DNA of 64,000 nt, from positions 4,278,001 to 4,342,000 of the forward strand of contig JAHQRK010000001.1 of NCBI GenBank assembly GCA_019828595.1, in the 5' to 3' direction. Of the stretch, positions 10,877 to 20,740 are shown one piece after another (position 1 is the stretch's first letter; every line of letters starts with the position of its first letter). The DNA is from Aphanomyces cochlioides. Taxonomy: Eukaryota; Oomycota; Saprolegniomycetes; Saprolegniales; Verrucalvaceae. Below the pieces are notes generated by a model. It was not told the DNA's origin, searched no databases, and saw nothing but the letters and a program-made list of their open reading frames with translations. A program made the translations under genes and the position numbers.

Positions 10877-12609
10877 CAGAGGCCTGGTAAATATAAGCGT
10901 ATAGTGGTACTTGAACTTTGGGACCAATTCTAGTGACCTCTAAGATATTATGTTATAAATTTTCACAAGAATGGTATTTTGGAGGGAAAGAGATAAGTGG
11001 CTGATAGAAGTCTATTCATATTTCGACATGGAGGATGATGAGCTCAAGATCGTGAAGACCCGGCGACGGTACAGCCTCGAGACTAAACGAAACGTTTTGC
11101 GTGCTCTGACAGAGCTCACGCAAAAAAAAGTCTCAGAGCTTAGCGGCATTTCACTTCGCACAGTACAAGGTTTCGTACGAGAAAAGAAGACAATACAAGA
11201 GTCTCTCTTAGCCAAAAGACGACAACACCTAGGAGCTCCAGGCCGAAAGGAAATCCTTCCTGGTGGCGATGTAAGTCAATATAATAAACTTCATTTCATT
11301 GTTAAATTAGGATTTATTGGACTACATGGTTGCAATGAGGGAAAAGAACTTTCCCTTGACGACTTACCATGTAGTTCAGCAAGTCAAAGCTCATGACCAG
11401 GAGTGGGTAAATGAATATTCTGCCTCAAAAGAGGATCCATACAAGTCTCTCTTTAATTTATGTAGGGACTTTGTTTACAGGCACGGTTTTTCGCGCCGTA
11501 GAGCCTCAACAGCAAAAGCAATGACCACATTGCAGATGCTGGAGGTTCGAACGAAATTCCTTGACGAGTTTTGGGACGAACACGACCATTTCGATGCCAG
11601 AGACGTCATTAATTGCGACGAAACTGGCATCTATTTCGATACTCCTCCGCGCTACATCCTTGCCCAAAGAGGCAGCGATGCCAGCATCACCCACGGGGAC
11701 AAGTCCTGCCGTCTAACCGCCGTTTTAGCAGCGAAACGTAACGGTAAGTTTTTCCAATATTGCTCTTACTAACTCTATTTAGGAGATAAATTACCTATTC
11801 TTTTTGTTGTCAAAGGCAAGCCTGGTGGTGTGATTGATGCGAACGAGCTTCGCACGTACCCTCAAGGCCATTTTTATGCCGTCCAGAAGAATGCGTGGAT
11901 CGACGGCGAAGGATGGAATTTCTATCTAGACACTATTTTAAGGTAATATATTTTATTGATTTCATTAATTAATGTTAGACCTGAAATTGTGAGACCTTCG
12001 TTGATCTTGATTGACAACTTCGAGGCTCATCGAACCCCAAAAAACATTCAGTATATTGAAGAGGAATTGAGCTCAACTGTGTGCACTCTTCCCCCCAATA
12101 CGACGTCTATTCTGCAGCCCTTAGATGTCGGGGTCATGGGTCCTTTTAAGGCCAAATTGAGAAATTTGTGGCTACAAGAAACCTATCACCCTTCAAGCGC
12201 TGTTGAGAAGCGCATGTTCTGTATCAAACGGGTAATCAAGGCATGGGAGTCAATCTCCCCTGAAACGATCAAGAAAGCTTTCGAGAAAGCAATTCCCAAG
12301 AAGTCTAGTTGATATATCCACACTAAATATATGTTTTCATATCCACACTATATAATTATTTTTGTTTGATTTGTCTGTCCTTGAAAGTGAGTCATCTACA
12401 TCGTCAAATGTAATATCATTATATTTATTGCTTACTGTTGGTGATTGTCTTTGAAGATGTATCATGTTACTGTTTTCCTAGTTGTGTAAATATTTAGAAT
12501 ATTTATTGTAAAAGGGTATAAGTTTTAGTGGACACTGCGAACATTGATAGGGGCGACTTGTCCAATCAAAATAGTGTACCACTATACGCTTATATTTACC
12601 AGGCCTCTG
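10877..12609 (+). mobile_element. intact pogo/Jerky-like element with perfect 34-bp TIRs
   Basis: The two ends (10877-10910 and 12576-12609) are 34-bp inverted repeats with no mismatch that I can see, starting CAGAGGCCTGGTAAATATAA. TA flanks both sides (10875-10876, 12610-12611). The only gene is an apparently intact four-exon transposase. Perfect ends plus an open coding sequence make this the best candidate in the window for a recently active DNA transposon. Confidence 0.93.
10971..12312 (+). CDS. pogo/Jerky-like DDE transposase, four exons
   Basis: Exons 10971-11270, 11311-11743, 11783-11942 and 11979-12312 join through three GT-AG introns of 36-40 bp into 408 codons. Each junction keeps frame. 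Residues about 25-75 form a helix-turn-helix region (RRRYSLETKRNVLRAL, VSELSGISLRTVQGFV). A second, CENP-B-like segment (LTTYHVVQQVKAH to YRHGFSRRR) follows. The DDE core reads INCDETGIYFDTPPR, SLILIDNFEAH and TTSILQPLDVGVMGPF, so all three Asp are present. An alternative start is the Met at 11028. Paralogues with the same blocks lie at 12895-14118 and 48988-50488. Likely functional in sequence, though transposition is inferred, not shown. Confidence 0.9.
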
Positions 12610-12894
12610 TAATCATGCTTGTAGCGTGTTTGTAACATGGCAACTACCAACTGGCCTGCCTGTACCGACTCCCCTATGGTTCGCGTTGGTGGGAATCACA
12701 GGTCTTGCGACCTTACGTCCTCCGTACTCCGGTGCGATTGAATTTTCACTCAAAATTTTTTGAGTGCAATATCACATTTAATGTGATATTGCTTAAAATC
12801 AATTGGTCTTGGGTTCGAATCCGGTAAATATACAAATTTTCTATACTTTAATCAAGTCATTAAACAAATATTAAACACAAAAATCAAAATTATT

Positions 12895-14118
12895 CTATTG
12901 GTTAGAATTATCTTCAGCTCGCATTGGTAGTGCCTTCACAAAACTGGCACGAATTTCATCAGGAGAGATAAAATCCCAGGCTTTGATTGCGCGGTGGATC
13001 ATGGCAAGTCGTTTCAATCGAGCGGTAGGACACAACTCATCGTCGTCATCCTCATCGCTCTCAATCAGTCGCTCCTGCAACCAAAGATCTCGAAGATGGC
13101 GCTTGAATGGAGCCATTATACCAACGTCCAGGGACTGGCATCGTGACGTCACGTTGGGTGGTATACAAAGTGGGAGCCGAGTTCTTCATTCAAAATTTTG
13201 TAGCTGCTGTCGTTCACGGTTACTAAGTGGGAGCCGAGTTCTTCATTCAAAATTTTGTAGCTGCTGTCGTTCACATGCGCTTCGAAATTGTCGACCAAGA
13301 TGATGGAAGGCTCGGCAATCGCGCCACCAAGAACCTCGCGCAGATACCTTGGCCAGACTTGATTGTCCATCCAAGCGTTCTTCTGGACGGCTCATTGGTC
13401 TCGATACGTCCTCCTGGACGACCACGAATGACAAACATGATAGGTAACTTCTCTCCATCAGCTCGAATCGTCAGCGCCGCCGTCGTGCGATAGCCATGCT
13501 TCTCACTGACGGACACTTTGGCGTCACCACCACGAATGCTCCATATGATGCGTGGAGGCATTTCATAGTACATTCCTGTTTCGTCGACATTATAGACACA
13601 ATTCTCACCGTAAGCGAAGAACTCCCGATGGAAGTCGTCAGCAAAGCCTTGGTGGACACTATCAAGGACGTGTTGATGCTGCTTCGATATCCCTGGTCGT
13701 TGACGTGAGAAACCATGTCGGTCACAAAAGCGCTGCATGAGACGGAGCAACGATGCGTAGCCGCGACCGGGAGGTTTATCGGCAAGGTATGCTGTCATCC
13801 AGTTGTAGTGATACGGTTTGATCCAGTTGATGATGTGTAGGCATGTAAGAGCCTTCTCTTACTCCCTTACTCGCGTCATGTACGCGACCAGGCCTGGTGG
13901 GTCGGGGAGGGTCTCATGACCGACGTTCGTTATCTTCTTGCGCTGCTTGTTGCCTTCAAATGCAAGAATTTCAAACCGCTTTGCCTCCCAATTGCGAATC
14001 GTTCGTCTTGGTATCCCAAGCATGGTGGACACAGCGTAGTCCGAGTGGTCCAGGAGAAGGCCAAGGGCGGTGAGTCTAACCTCGATGGGGTAAGTCGTTC
14101 AACTCCTCCACGTCATAT
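12895..14118 (-). pseudogene. pogo/Jerky-like transposase, decayed, with internal duplication
   Basis: Minus-strand pieces run from a helix-turn-helix (STMLGIPRRTIRNWEAKR, near 14030) through LTCLHIINWIKPYHYNW and RFCDRHGFSRQR. Next come NVDETGMYYEMPPR (first Asp), IILVDNFEAH (second Asp) and QSLDVGIMAPFKRH (third Asp). A stop interrupts near 13860, a frame is lost near 13380, and the end is shifted near 13150. Just after the second Asp, a 50-bp stretch occurs twice with a 57-bp period (about 13158-13274). This adds 19 residues in frame (the NDSSYKILNEELGSH block doubled). It is the original gene of the outer element at 10578-14286. Confidence 0.8.
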
Positions 14119-14288
14119 CAATTTATAGAGCGCAACTAGATTAATCGCATTCATAAAATATTTAAATTCACTTGGCGCGCGCGGCAAAAAAAAATCCGCC
14201 AATCAGATTCATGTTTATGATTAAGTTATTTTGATTGGCTGATATGAGATTTTATGATGTGGTACCTTCGCCGATGTCGTTCCCTGTA

Positions 14289-15400
14289 GTGTTTGCTTGT
14301 TCTTGCCATAAACGATTGCCAACTGTCGACGCTTAATTCCGAGGAAGAAGTAACCGCACAAACAGTGCATGGCGGTGTTCGTGCTGGCGTGGTGCGATAT
14401 GGCTGACTCGATGGCGCTCATGTGTCGACAACTCGAATTCAAATGAAGAAATATCATCAATTGATTGGACAATTTTACCCACTAAAAAAGAATGCACAAA
14501 TAGCCAATAGGATCGGTTTTGGATCGATTGTGCTGTGTGATAAACCATGCCAAAATCCGAAATTTCACTCGAAAGCACAATATCCGGAGTGCTTTTTTTC
14601 AAGGTGAAATCGGGGTTGCATTGGATGTTGAGCCAATGGCTTTGTTCAAAGATTTCGCGTGTGAAATGCAAATTATCCACACACGTACAAATGCAATTAC
14701 AGATAAACCTGCTTGTTTGAACAACGCGCGGTGGAGTGGGATTCTTGTTCAATTCCAAAGGTGTTCAGCTATAGCTTTATCGAAGCGTTTGTATAGGCAT
14801 ACAAATTTCAAGTTACTAATTTACCGTCTGGTATCAGGACATTTCCACAAGTAACGTTTGTCGTTCATCAATCAATACACTCTACTCTGTCTCAACCGAG
14901 CACTTGAAGCGCTTCTTGATGTGTTCGTATGGGGTGCCTTCATCGATCATCTTCAGCATGGTGACTTTGTCTTCCATGCTCAAGTCGACCATCCTTCCAC
15001 CAAGGCTAACAATGTGTGGCTAACCAACGATGTGTTCTGACGTTACGTTGTACAACTCATATTTGATCAAATTACTTCGTTTAGCATGAGAGGTTTTTGT
15101 TCAATCTACCAGGGTCGACATATATGGAAATCTGTCCGTGGATTGAAAACCTGTTCAGTTCGAAAGGCTTTAGCTATCCGAGGTGTTTAAACTAGCAGGT
15201 TTTTCTGTACATTCACTCCATTTATGATTCACTTCCTCCAAATGAAATTGCCGAGTCCTGATTCGTCAGGACGATATCAAAAATCGCAATGTTGGCAAAT
15301 TTCCGTCTGAAACACACAACATGCAGCAAACTCTTCTGTGACATTTCCATCTGAATACAATCACGACGAGACCTATTTAGGCACCGAGTCCGATTTCTTT
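14289..15400. other. intergenic, no gene seen
   Basis: Only short, unsupported frames. Contains ATTGG/CCAAT- and ATCGAT-rich stretches similar to other repeat-derived spacers in the window. The last 200 bp are probably the promoter side of the gene starting at 15572. Confidence 0.4.
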
Positions 15401-15412
15401 TACTATAAATAG
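15400..15412 (+). promoter_or_regulatory. TATA-like box upstream of the TMEM16 gene
   Basis: TTTACTATAAATAGG lies about 165 bp before the chosen start codon, in the only clean intergenic gap before this gene. The motif is short and could occur by chance. Confidence 0.3.
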
Positions 15413-15571
15413 GTCAAAACCTGAACGATACAACTACATTACCACCACAATTTATTTTATTTCATACAAATATTCATTTAAAATTGAATATTTGAAAAAT
15501 AATGTCTGAATGCCTCGTAGGACAAAGAACCAAACGGACAGAGCATCCTGGAGCGCGCCAGCAGAAGCGCC

Positions 15572-18500
15572 ATGGCACAGGATCGAGGAGGACCTGGTGG
15601 TCCGTACGAGCCTATCAACACGCCTGATGGTCAACGCAACAATGATGGGGTCCACGAGAGCGCACTGGAATCGCAGCAAGAGATGACGCATTCGTCTACG
15701 TCGAGGTCGAGTCTGCGCATTTTGCCGCTGTCTGTGCGACGCTTCTTGAACTCGTCGACCGCCTCGTCGACAGACCAGCGGTCGGATGCTAATACAGCGA
15801 CCGAGACGTATGATACCCACGAAACGCCAACGAATCAAGTCGTGACCGATCTTGCTGACGGTCTGCCACCTTTAGCGCTAGATATGAAAGAATCGTTTCA
15901 CCGCAAATCGGTTGCGACATCTATTGCTGCCGGCAGCGTCCACTACAATACTTTACCACGCCGACCAGGTAGCAAAGAATTTGATTGCCTCAGTTTCTGA
16001 TCAAGTTTAGCTGCGACTCCGTTTGCCGTGCCACGAGTGACGCTGCAAGAAACCCAACGATACACATTTGCCATTATTTTGCGCAACAACCATCAAGTGG
16101 CTAGGTACTGGCCGCTCATTCTACCTGAATATCATGCTACAATTCTTGCAGGCTCTATCAGCAACGCTTAAAGGAAGCCACGACCGACACACAACGCGCA
16201 AATCTGTCTCCTGAAGATATGACTGCACATGTCGCCGCTTTGCAGCAAAAAGCTTTGCGGCGGTTGGTTCAAGCTGGTCTGGGAGTCATTCTACTTGACA
16301 ACGACACATATATCACCGAAGAGGACGTGAAGCATGGCCAAACCAACAATATTTGCATCCTTGTCGACCCGTACAAGGTATTTCACTAATAATCACCAGT
16401 GCCCTTCACCTCTTCAACCACTCGTAGAACAAAGGGCTGCTCAATCTTGAATTCATGCGAGAAAAGGATGAGTTGGCTATTGCTCAGGGGAATGCTACCG
16501 CCCGTCTTGGCGAAGCCCGACTGCCGATATCTGGGTCCAAAGATATCTGTTTCTCACCGGCACTGGAATTGCAACTGACGCATAATATTATTCGCAACGC
16601 ATTTCGCGATTATGACCAAGACGAATGCGATCTCGATCGCAATTTTGTTCCACAAGTCATGGATGTCGTCGAAGCAATGTTTCCCCTCCACGACAAGAAG
16701 TAAGCCCCCGTCGAGCGCGTGTCCTGTGAACTTAATGCTTTGTTGTAGATTTAACAACGATTTTTTTCGAGAATACCGCCGCCACACATTCAAGCTCAAG
16801 TGGGGCAAGACAGTCACGGGTAACTCTGAACGTTGGGCCATTGAAGGTAGTTTTTCGACGCTTTCCTGAGACTGAAATATCGTGTAGAATTGCGTCTGCA
16901 TTTTGGCGAACGCGTGGCTTTCCTCTTTGCCTTCATGCACATTTACACGAAAGCGTTGGTGCCCGTCATGATGATCCTTGGCGTGTACTATCTGTCGTTT
17001 CGCTTTGGCAACAACACGTGGGATCAATATTTAATCGGGTTGGCCGTCATGGGTTTCTTGATTACATCTGTGTGGGCGCCGATGTTGCTCCATTTGTGGA
17101 ACCGCGAGACGCTGCTGCTTGTGGAGAAATGGAACTTGAGCGGCTACAAGCAGACTGTCTTTGAATCGAACGATGAAAATCCGCACTATGAATACACGTG
17201 GGAACAAAATGTTTTGACACACCAGTACGAAAAGATGCCTAAAAAGCGGCGCGTGGGCTACATGCGTGCGACGATGGTTTTCTTTGTGCTTCTCAGTTGT
17301 GTCGTGCAGTGCATTGTCATTTTGCCTTTTATTCAAGTACGACCATCAACATTTTGCTGTCCGCTAGACTAATTTTTTGCTGTTGTAGTGGTATGTCTAC
17401 GCCAAAGGCGTCGATTCCTGCGCGACCTGTCGTGATAAACTTCGGGCCAACAATGCGAAAGAAAATTACTTTAGTTGCGTCACTTTTATCACGTGTTTCA
17501 AGTCAGAAACATCGGTCATCGGCACAGATCGATGGGTGTACATTCTCCTTCAAGGTAATCAATCCCATGCAAATGTATTTGACCTAACTCGGCCATCGAT
17601 GTCGTGGTGTAGGTATTATCCTGGGTTTGGTCATCGACGTCGTCTTTTTTGAATTCTTCCGATGGTTGTCCATGAAGTTTGTCCACTGGGAGAACTGCGC
17701 CAAGAAATCTCAATTTGAATCGAAGGTACACCTTTCATTCCGTAGCCTCTTCCTTGACGACACGTCGCCGTAGCTCATCCACCGCTCGTTTGTCTTTGTA
17801 TGGACGAATTGGTTTTTTTGGTTTCTCTTTCTCGCGTTTGTTTACCTTCCGCTTGGCACGCGAATCAATGATTATCTCCAAAAGGTACTTACTATCTCGT
17901 TGCATCCTCCTGGTATGCTGACCCTTACTTTGCCTGTAGCTTTGTAACAACTTGGGCTTACGCATCACGTGGAAATGGGATCCATCCGTCTTGTCGCTCG
18001 ATCAGCTATTTGTCACGCCGCTCGTCGCGACGCAGTTTTTAAACATGTTGCTGGAAACGTGGGTACCATACGTGATGAAAAAGTACCGCGGTAAACATGT
18101 CAACGTCCGCTATTGGTTCAAGACATGGTCTTGTTCGCTGCGCCGTGAGAAGCTCTCGCGGACAAAACGTGCCGCGGAGAATAAATCAGCGCGGAAGTTA
18201 GCACGCGATGTGTCGTCGTCAACGCGATTTTTCGTTCCTGTGCTCGAACGCTCAGACGACGACAATCAGCACACCGCCTACGAGGTAATCTTTGAATTCC
18301 ATGATTGAAACTTATCGCCATGTAGATTGTCGCGGAGTCAAAACTACCTGAATTTGACACGCAGGGCGACTACTTGGATGCGGCAATTCAGTTCTCGTAT
18401 GTGGTTATGTTTACGGTCGTGTGGCCGCTCTTGCCAATTCCTGCCTTTATCAACAATGTGCTGGAAGTCCGTGGTGATGCATTCCGCTTGCTCTTTTGCC

Positions 18501-19469
18501 ACCGCCGCCCAATGCCACGCCGAGATGTGTCGATCGGAGAATGGGGGACAGCGCTCGTGTACGCCAATATGATTGGCATCACGGTCGTCTCGATTTTTAT
18601 CGTCATGTAAGAACCACTAGATTGCTGTGGAAAGGTAGCTCAACGATGTGAATTTTTCTAGGTATCATGGGATTGCCTACTTCATGGAGGATTGCAATTT
18701 TACCTTCTCAAAGGCCGCGATGGTGCCCTTATTCACGGTAAATAGTTCAATGGCGGTTGACTCCGAGAGGTGCAAAACACGTCTCCTCACGAGCAATGAA
18801 CTGCCGATCAAGATGGCCCAAGTCGTGGCGTTTATCGTACTGGAACATCTTGGCTTTATCTTTCGGTACTTGGCATCGCAAGGCAACAAAATCCCAAGCT
18901 CAATCGGCAATCCAAGCTACTTGCGGCTGAAGCAATTGCGCGAATTGACGGCGAAGCGTTCAGCTCTTGTCGAACAGTTTGAGTACATGAAGCAATTGCG
19001 CATCATCTTTGACAAGTACGACGTCGATGGGATTGATCATCTGTATGAAGAAGAACTTGCGCTCTTTCTCGCGGAGTGGGTCGGCACCGATCGTGCCAAA
19101 CTCAATTCGACAATCTTGTTTCGATACATGGACAAGACGCGCCTGGGTAAAGTGCCCTTCTCGACATGCTGTCTCATGCTCCGCCATGCCGAGTATGATC
19201 GCTTCTTCTCCGTTTTGCTCGGCACATGCGACTCCCTGGACAATTTCCGCAACGACGGCATGCGACTTAGCATCACGGACGAAGGCCTCGGTGCTCAAGC
19301 TCGCCATCTTTCCAGATTCCGATCCTTGTCCAACTCAACGCCACGCCATTCCGCTGACATGCATCTATTCCGCGATTCCATGGACTTGACGTCACCTCTG
19401 TCGTCGTCGTCCCAGCTCCGTCAGCGGTCCGTCGTCGAGCGTGGATCCATTGACAAGGTAGAATTGTAA
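15572..19469 (+). CDS. anoctamin/TMEM16-family membrane protein, 12 exons
   Basis: Twelve exons joined by GT-AG introns of about 40-60 bp: 15572-15968, 16011-16104, 16152-16377, 16428-16700, 16749-16846, 16888-17336, 17389-17554, 17613-17725, 17774-17884, 17940-18284, 18326-18606, 18662-19469. The N-terminal 110 residues are low-complexity and Ser/Thr-rich. A cytosolic domain follows, then LRLHFGERVAFLFAFMHIYT at the first membrane helix. At least eight hydrophobic segments follow, including VMMILGVYYLSFRFG, ATMVFFVLLSCVVQCIVILP, FFGFLFLAFVYLP-like sequence and QVVAFIVLEHLGFIFRYL. The block SYVVMFTVVWPLLPIPAFINN is typical of anoctamins. The C-terminal tail includes a degenerate EF-hand-like stretch (FDKYDVDGIDHLYEEEL). 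Family members are Ca2+-activated scramblases or chloride channels; which activity applies here cannot be told. Start chosen as the first Met in frame with exon 2. Confidence 0.9.
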
Positions 19470-19490
19470 TTCATTATGCACATTTAAACT

Positions 19491-20399
19491 TTATTCTTGC
19501 CTAAACTGCGCTTGAATGATCTGGCATGCAAATGCGGGATAGCTCATCTCAATCAACCGGAGACGTGCACCTTGGGCTGCAATTTTGCGCTTCACAGGAC
19601 TCTGGAGCGACTCTTGAGACGCGCCGCTGCTTGGTGGCACCATGGAATCGTTCACTGGCGCGGTCTTGGCTTGAGTCGGCTGCGGCGGCTTAATATGAAT
19701 CGCTTGGACGACGTAAATGTTTTGCAGCGCGTATTGCTCAAAGAGATTCCCGATGTTAAGCTTGACCAAGCATTCTGCGACAGCTTCAGCGCTCTTGGCT
19801 TCGACGCAAATCGTGAAATACTTCTCCTTGGCTGGCACATCTCCATTGACGGCAATTGTTACCGACGTGATCTCCACCTAGACCAACATCAAAACCTCAG
19901 ATGATGATGGACTTACTTGTACTGGACAAGCTGTCATGGCGAGACGCCACTGTTGTCGTTCTTTCATGAGGAGGAGACGCTGCAATGGCAATTTAATCTC
20001 CACTTGCTCAAGCTCCTCGACGCCACTGGCAAGAATGGCTTGACGGACATGCTCGTCGTTGTACATGTCAATGTCGTCTGGCACGACTACACGTTTCTTG
20101 AGCCATCGCTGTGCTCCGCAAGTGGTTTCACTTTCTTTGGCCACTTTAATCTTGGACATCTCAATGAGACCATGGTCATATCATTTGTGTGATTTTACCT
20201 CGAGATTCGTCGTCGACGCGGTTCCTAGGTTACGGAACTTAATGCCAAGATTCGGCATGGGGAGAACGATAAAGAGATCCGATCGTCGTTCGGGATGCAG
20301 TGCTTGGCTCACTTTCAACGCCCCCAGCGTCGTCGCCAAGCTGTCCAGAAGCTCTAGTGTGCATTCTTGAAGCTCTCCAAACAACCGCCACTCCCACAT
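19491..20399 (-). CDS. unrecognised protein, three exons
   Basis: Exons 20399-20199, 20159-19917 and 19877-19491 join through two GT-AG introns of about 38-39 bp into 276 codons. The first exon (EWRLFGELQECTLELLDSL, then DLFIVLPMPNLGIKFRN) alternates strand-like and helical stretches. With the following MSKIKVAKESETTCGAQRWL it faintly recalls CYTH/tunnel-fold proteins, but I do not recognise a family. The C-terminal 70 residues are Pro/Ser-rich then basic. Coding frame seems to continue upstream (PELYFDGELSY, then a TGA, then SLDLFLTWLEL near 20430-20500), so a further 5' exon may be missing. It converges on the TMEM16 gene (21 bp between stops) and diverges from MTO1. Confidence 0.6.
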
Positions 20400-20599
20400 G
20401 GTCCTTTGAAATGTGGACAATTCCAGCCAGGTTAAAAAAAGATCTAACGACTTTTTGTGCCCAAAGACTTCTCAATATGACAGTTCGCCATCAAAGTACA
20501 GCTCGGGCTGCTGCGATAGCTGGACAGCGCACGCCTGGAAGGAACTGCCTCAGCATTGTCGCCAAGGTGTTGACGAGCTCAACTTCACCTGTCTTAGAG

Positions 20600-20740
20600 T
20601 CCAGAATTAAATATTTTAATTGGATAATAATTAAATAAATTAACCAATTAAAATTATTTAAATTAAATCTATTAATTAATTTTATCCAATTAAACGTAAG
20701 TATTGCGTTTGTTGGTCATTTTTGCAAGTCGAAGCGAGGA
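20600..20740. promoter_or_regulatory. AT-rich divergent intergenic region
   Basis: Between the head-to-head unrecognised gene and MTO1 lies a nearly pure A/T stretch (about 20610-20693) made of repeated AATTA/TTAAT words, including ATTAATTAAT-type palindromes. It is the only space available for both promoters and so probably acts as a shared bidirectional promoter. Confidence 0.4.

Larger units (their letters stand above)
10578..14286 (-). mobile_element. older pogo/Jerky-like element hosting a younger one
   Basis: Outer inverted repeats beginning CAGGGAACGACATYGGCGAA (one visible mismatch in the first 23 bases) are flanked by TA at 10576-10577 and 14287-14288. Without the inner insertion (10877-12609) the element is about 2.0 kb and contains a decayed minus-strand transposase. 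The gene order, TA target and protein family place it in the pogo/Jerky branch of Tc1/mariner. Confidence 0.82.

Noticed and set aside
12660..12830. Possible tRNA: GGTTCGAATCC at about 12815-12825 with hairpins upstream (TCACTCAAAATTTTTTGAGT and a TATCACATTTAATGTGATA palindrome)
   Set aside because: The T-arm-like motif has no matching D arm, anticodon arm or acceptor stem at tRNA spacing; the hairpins are AT palindromes.
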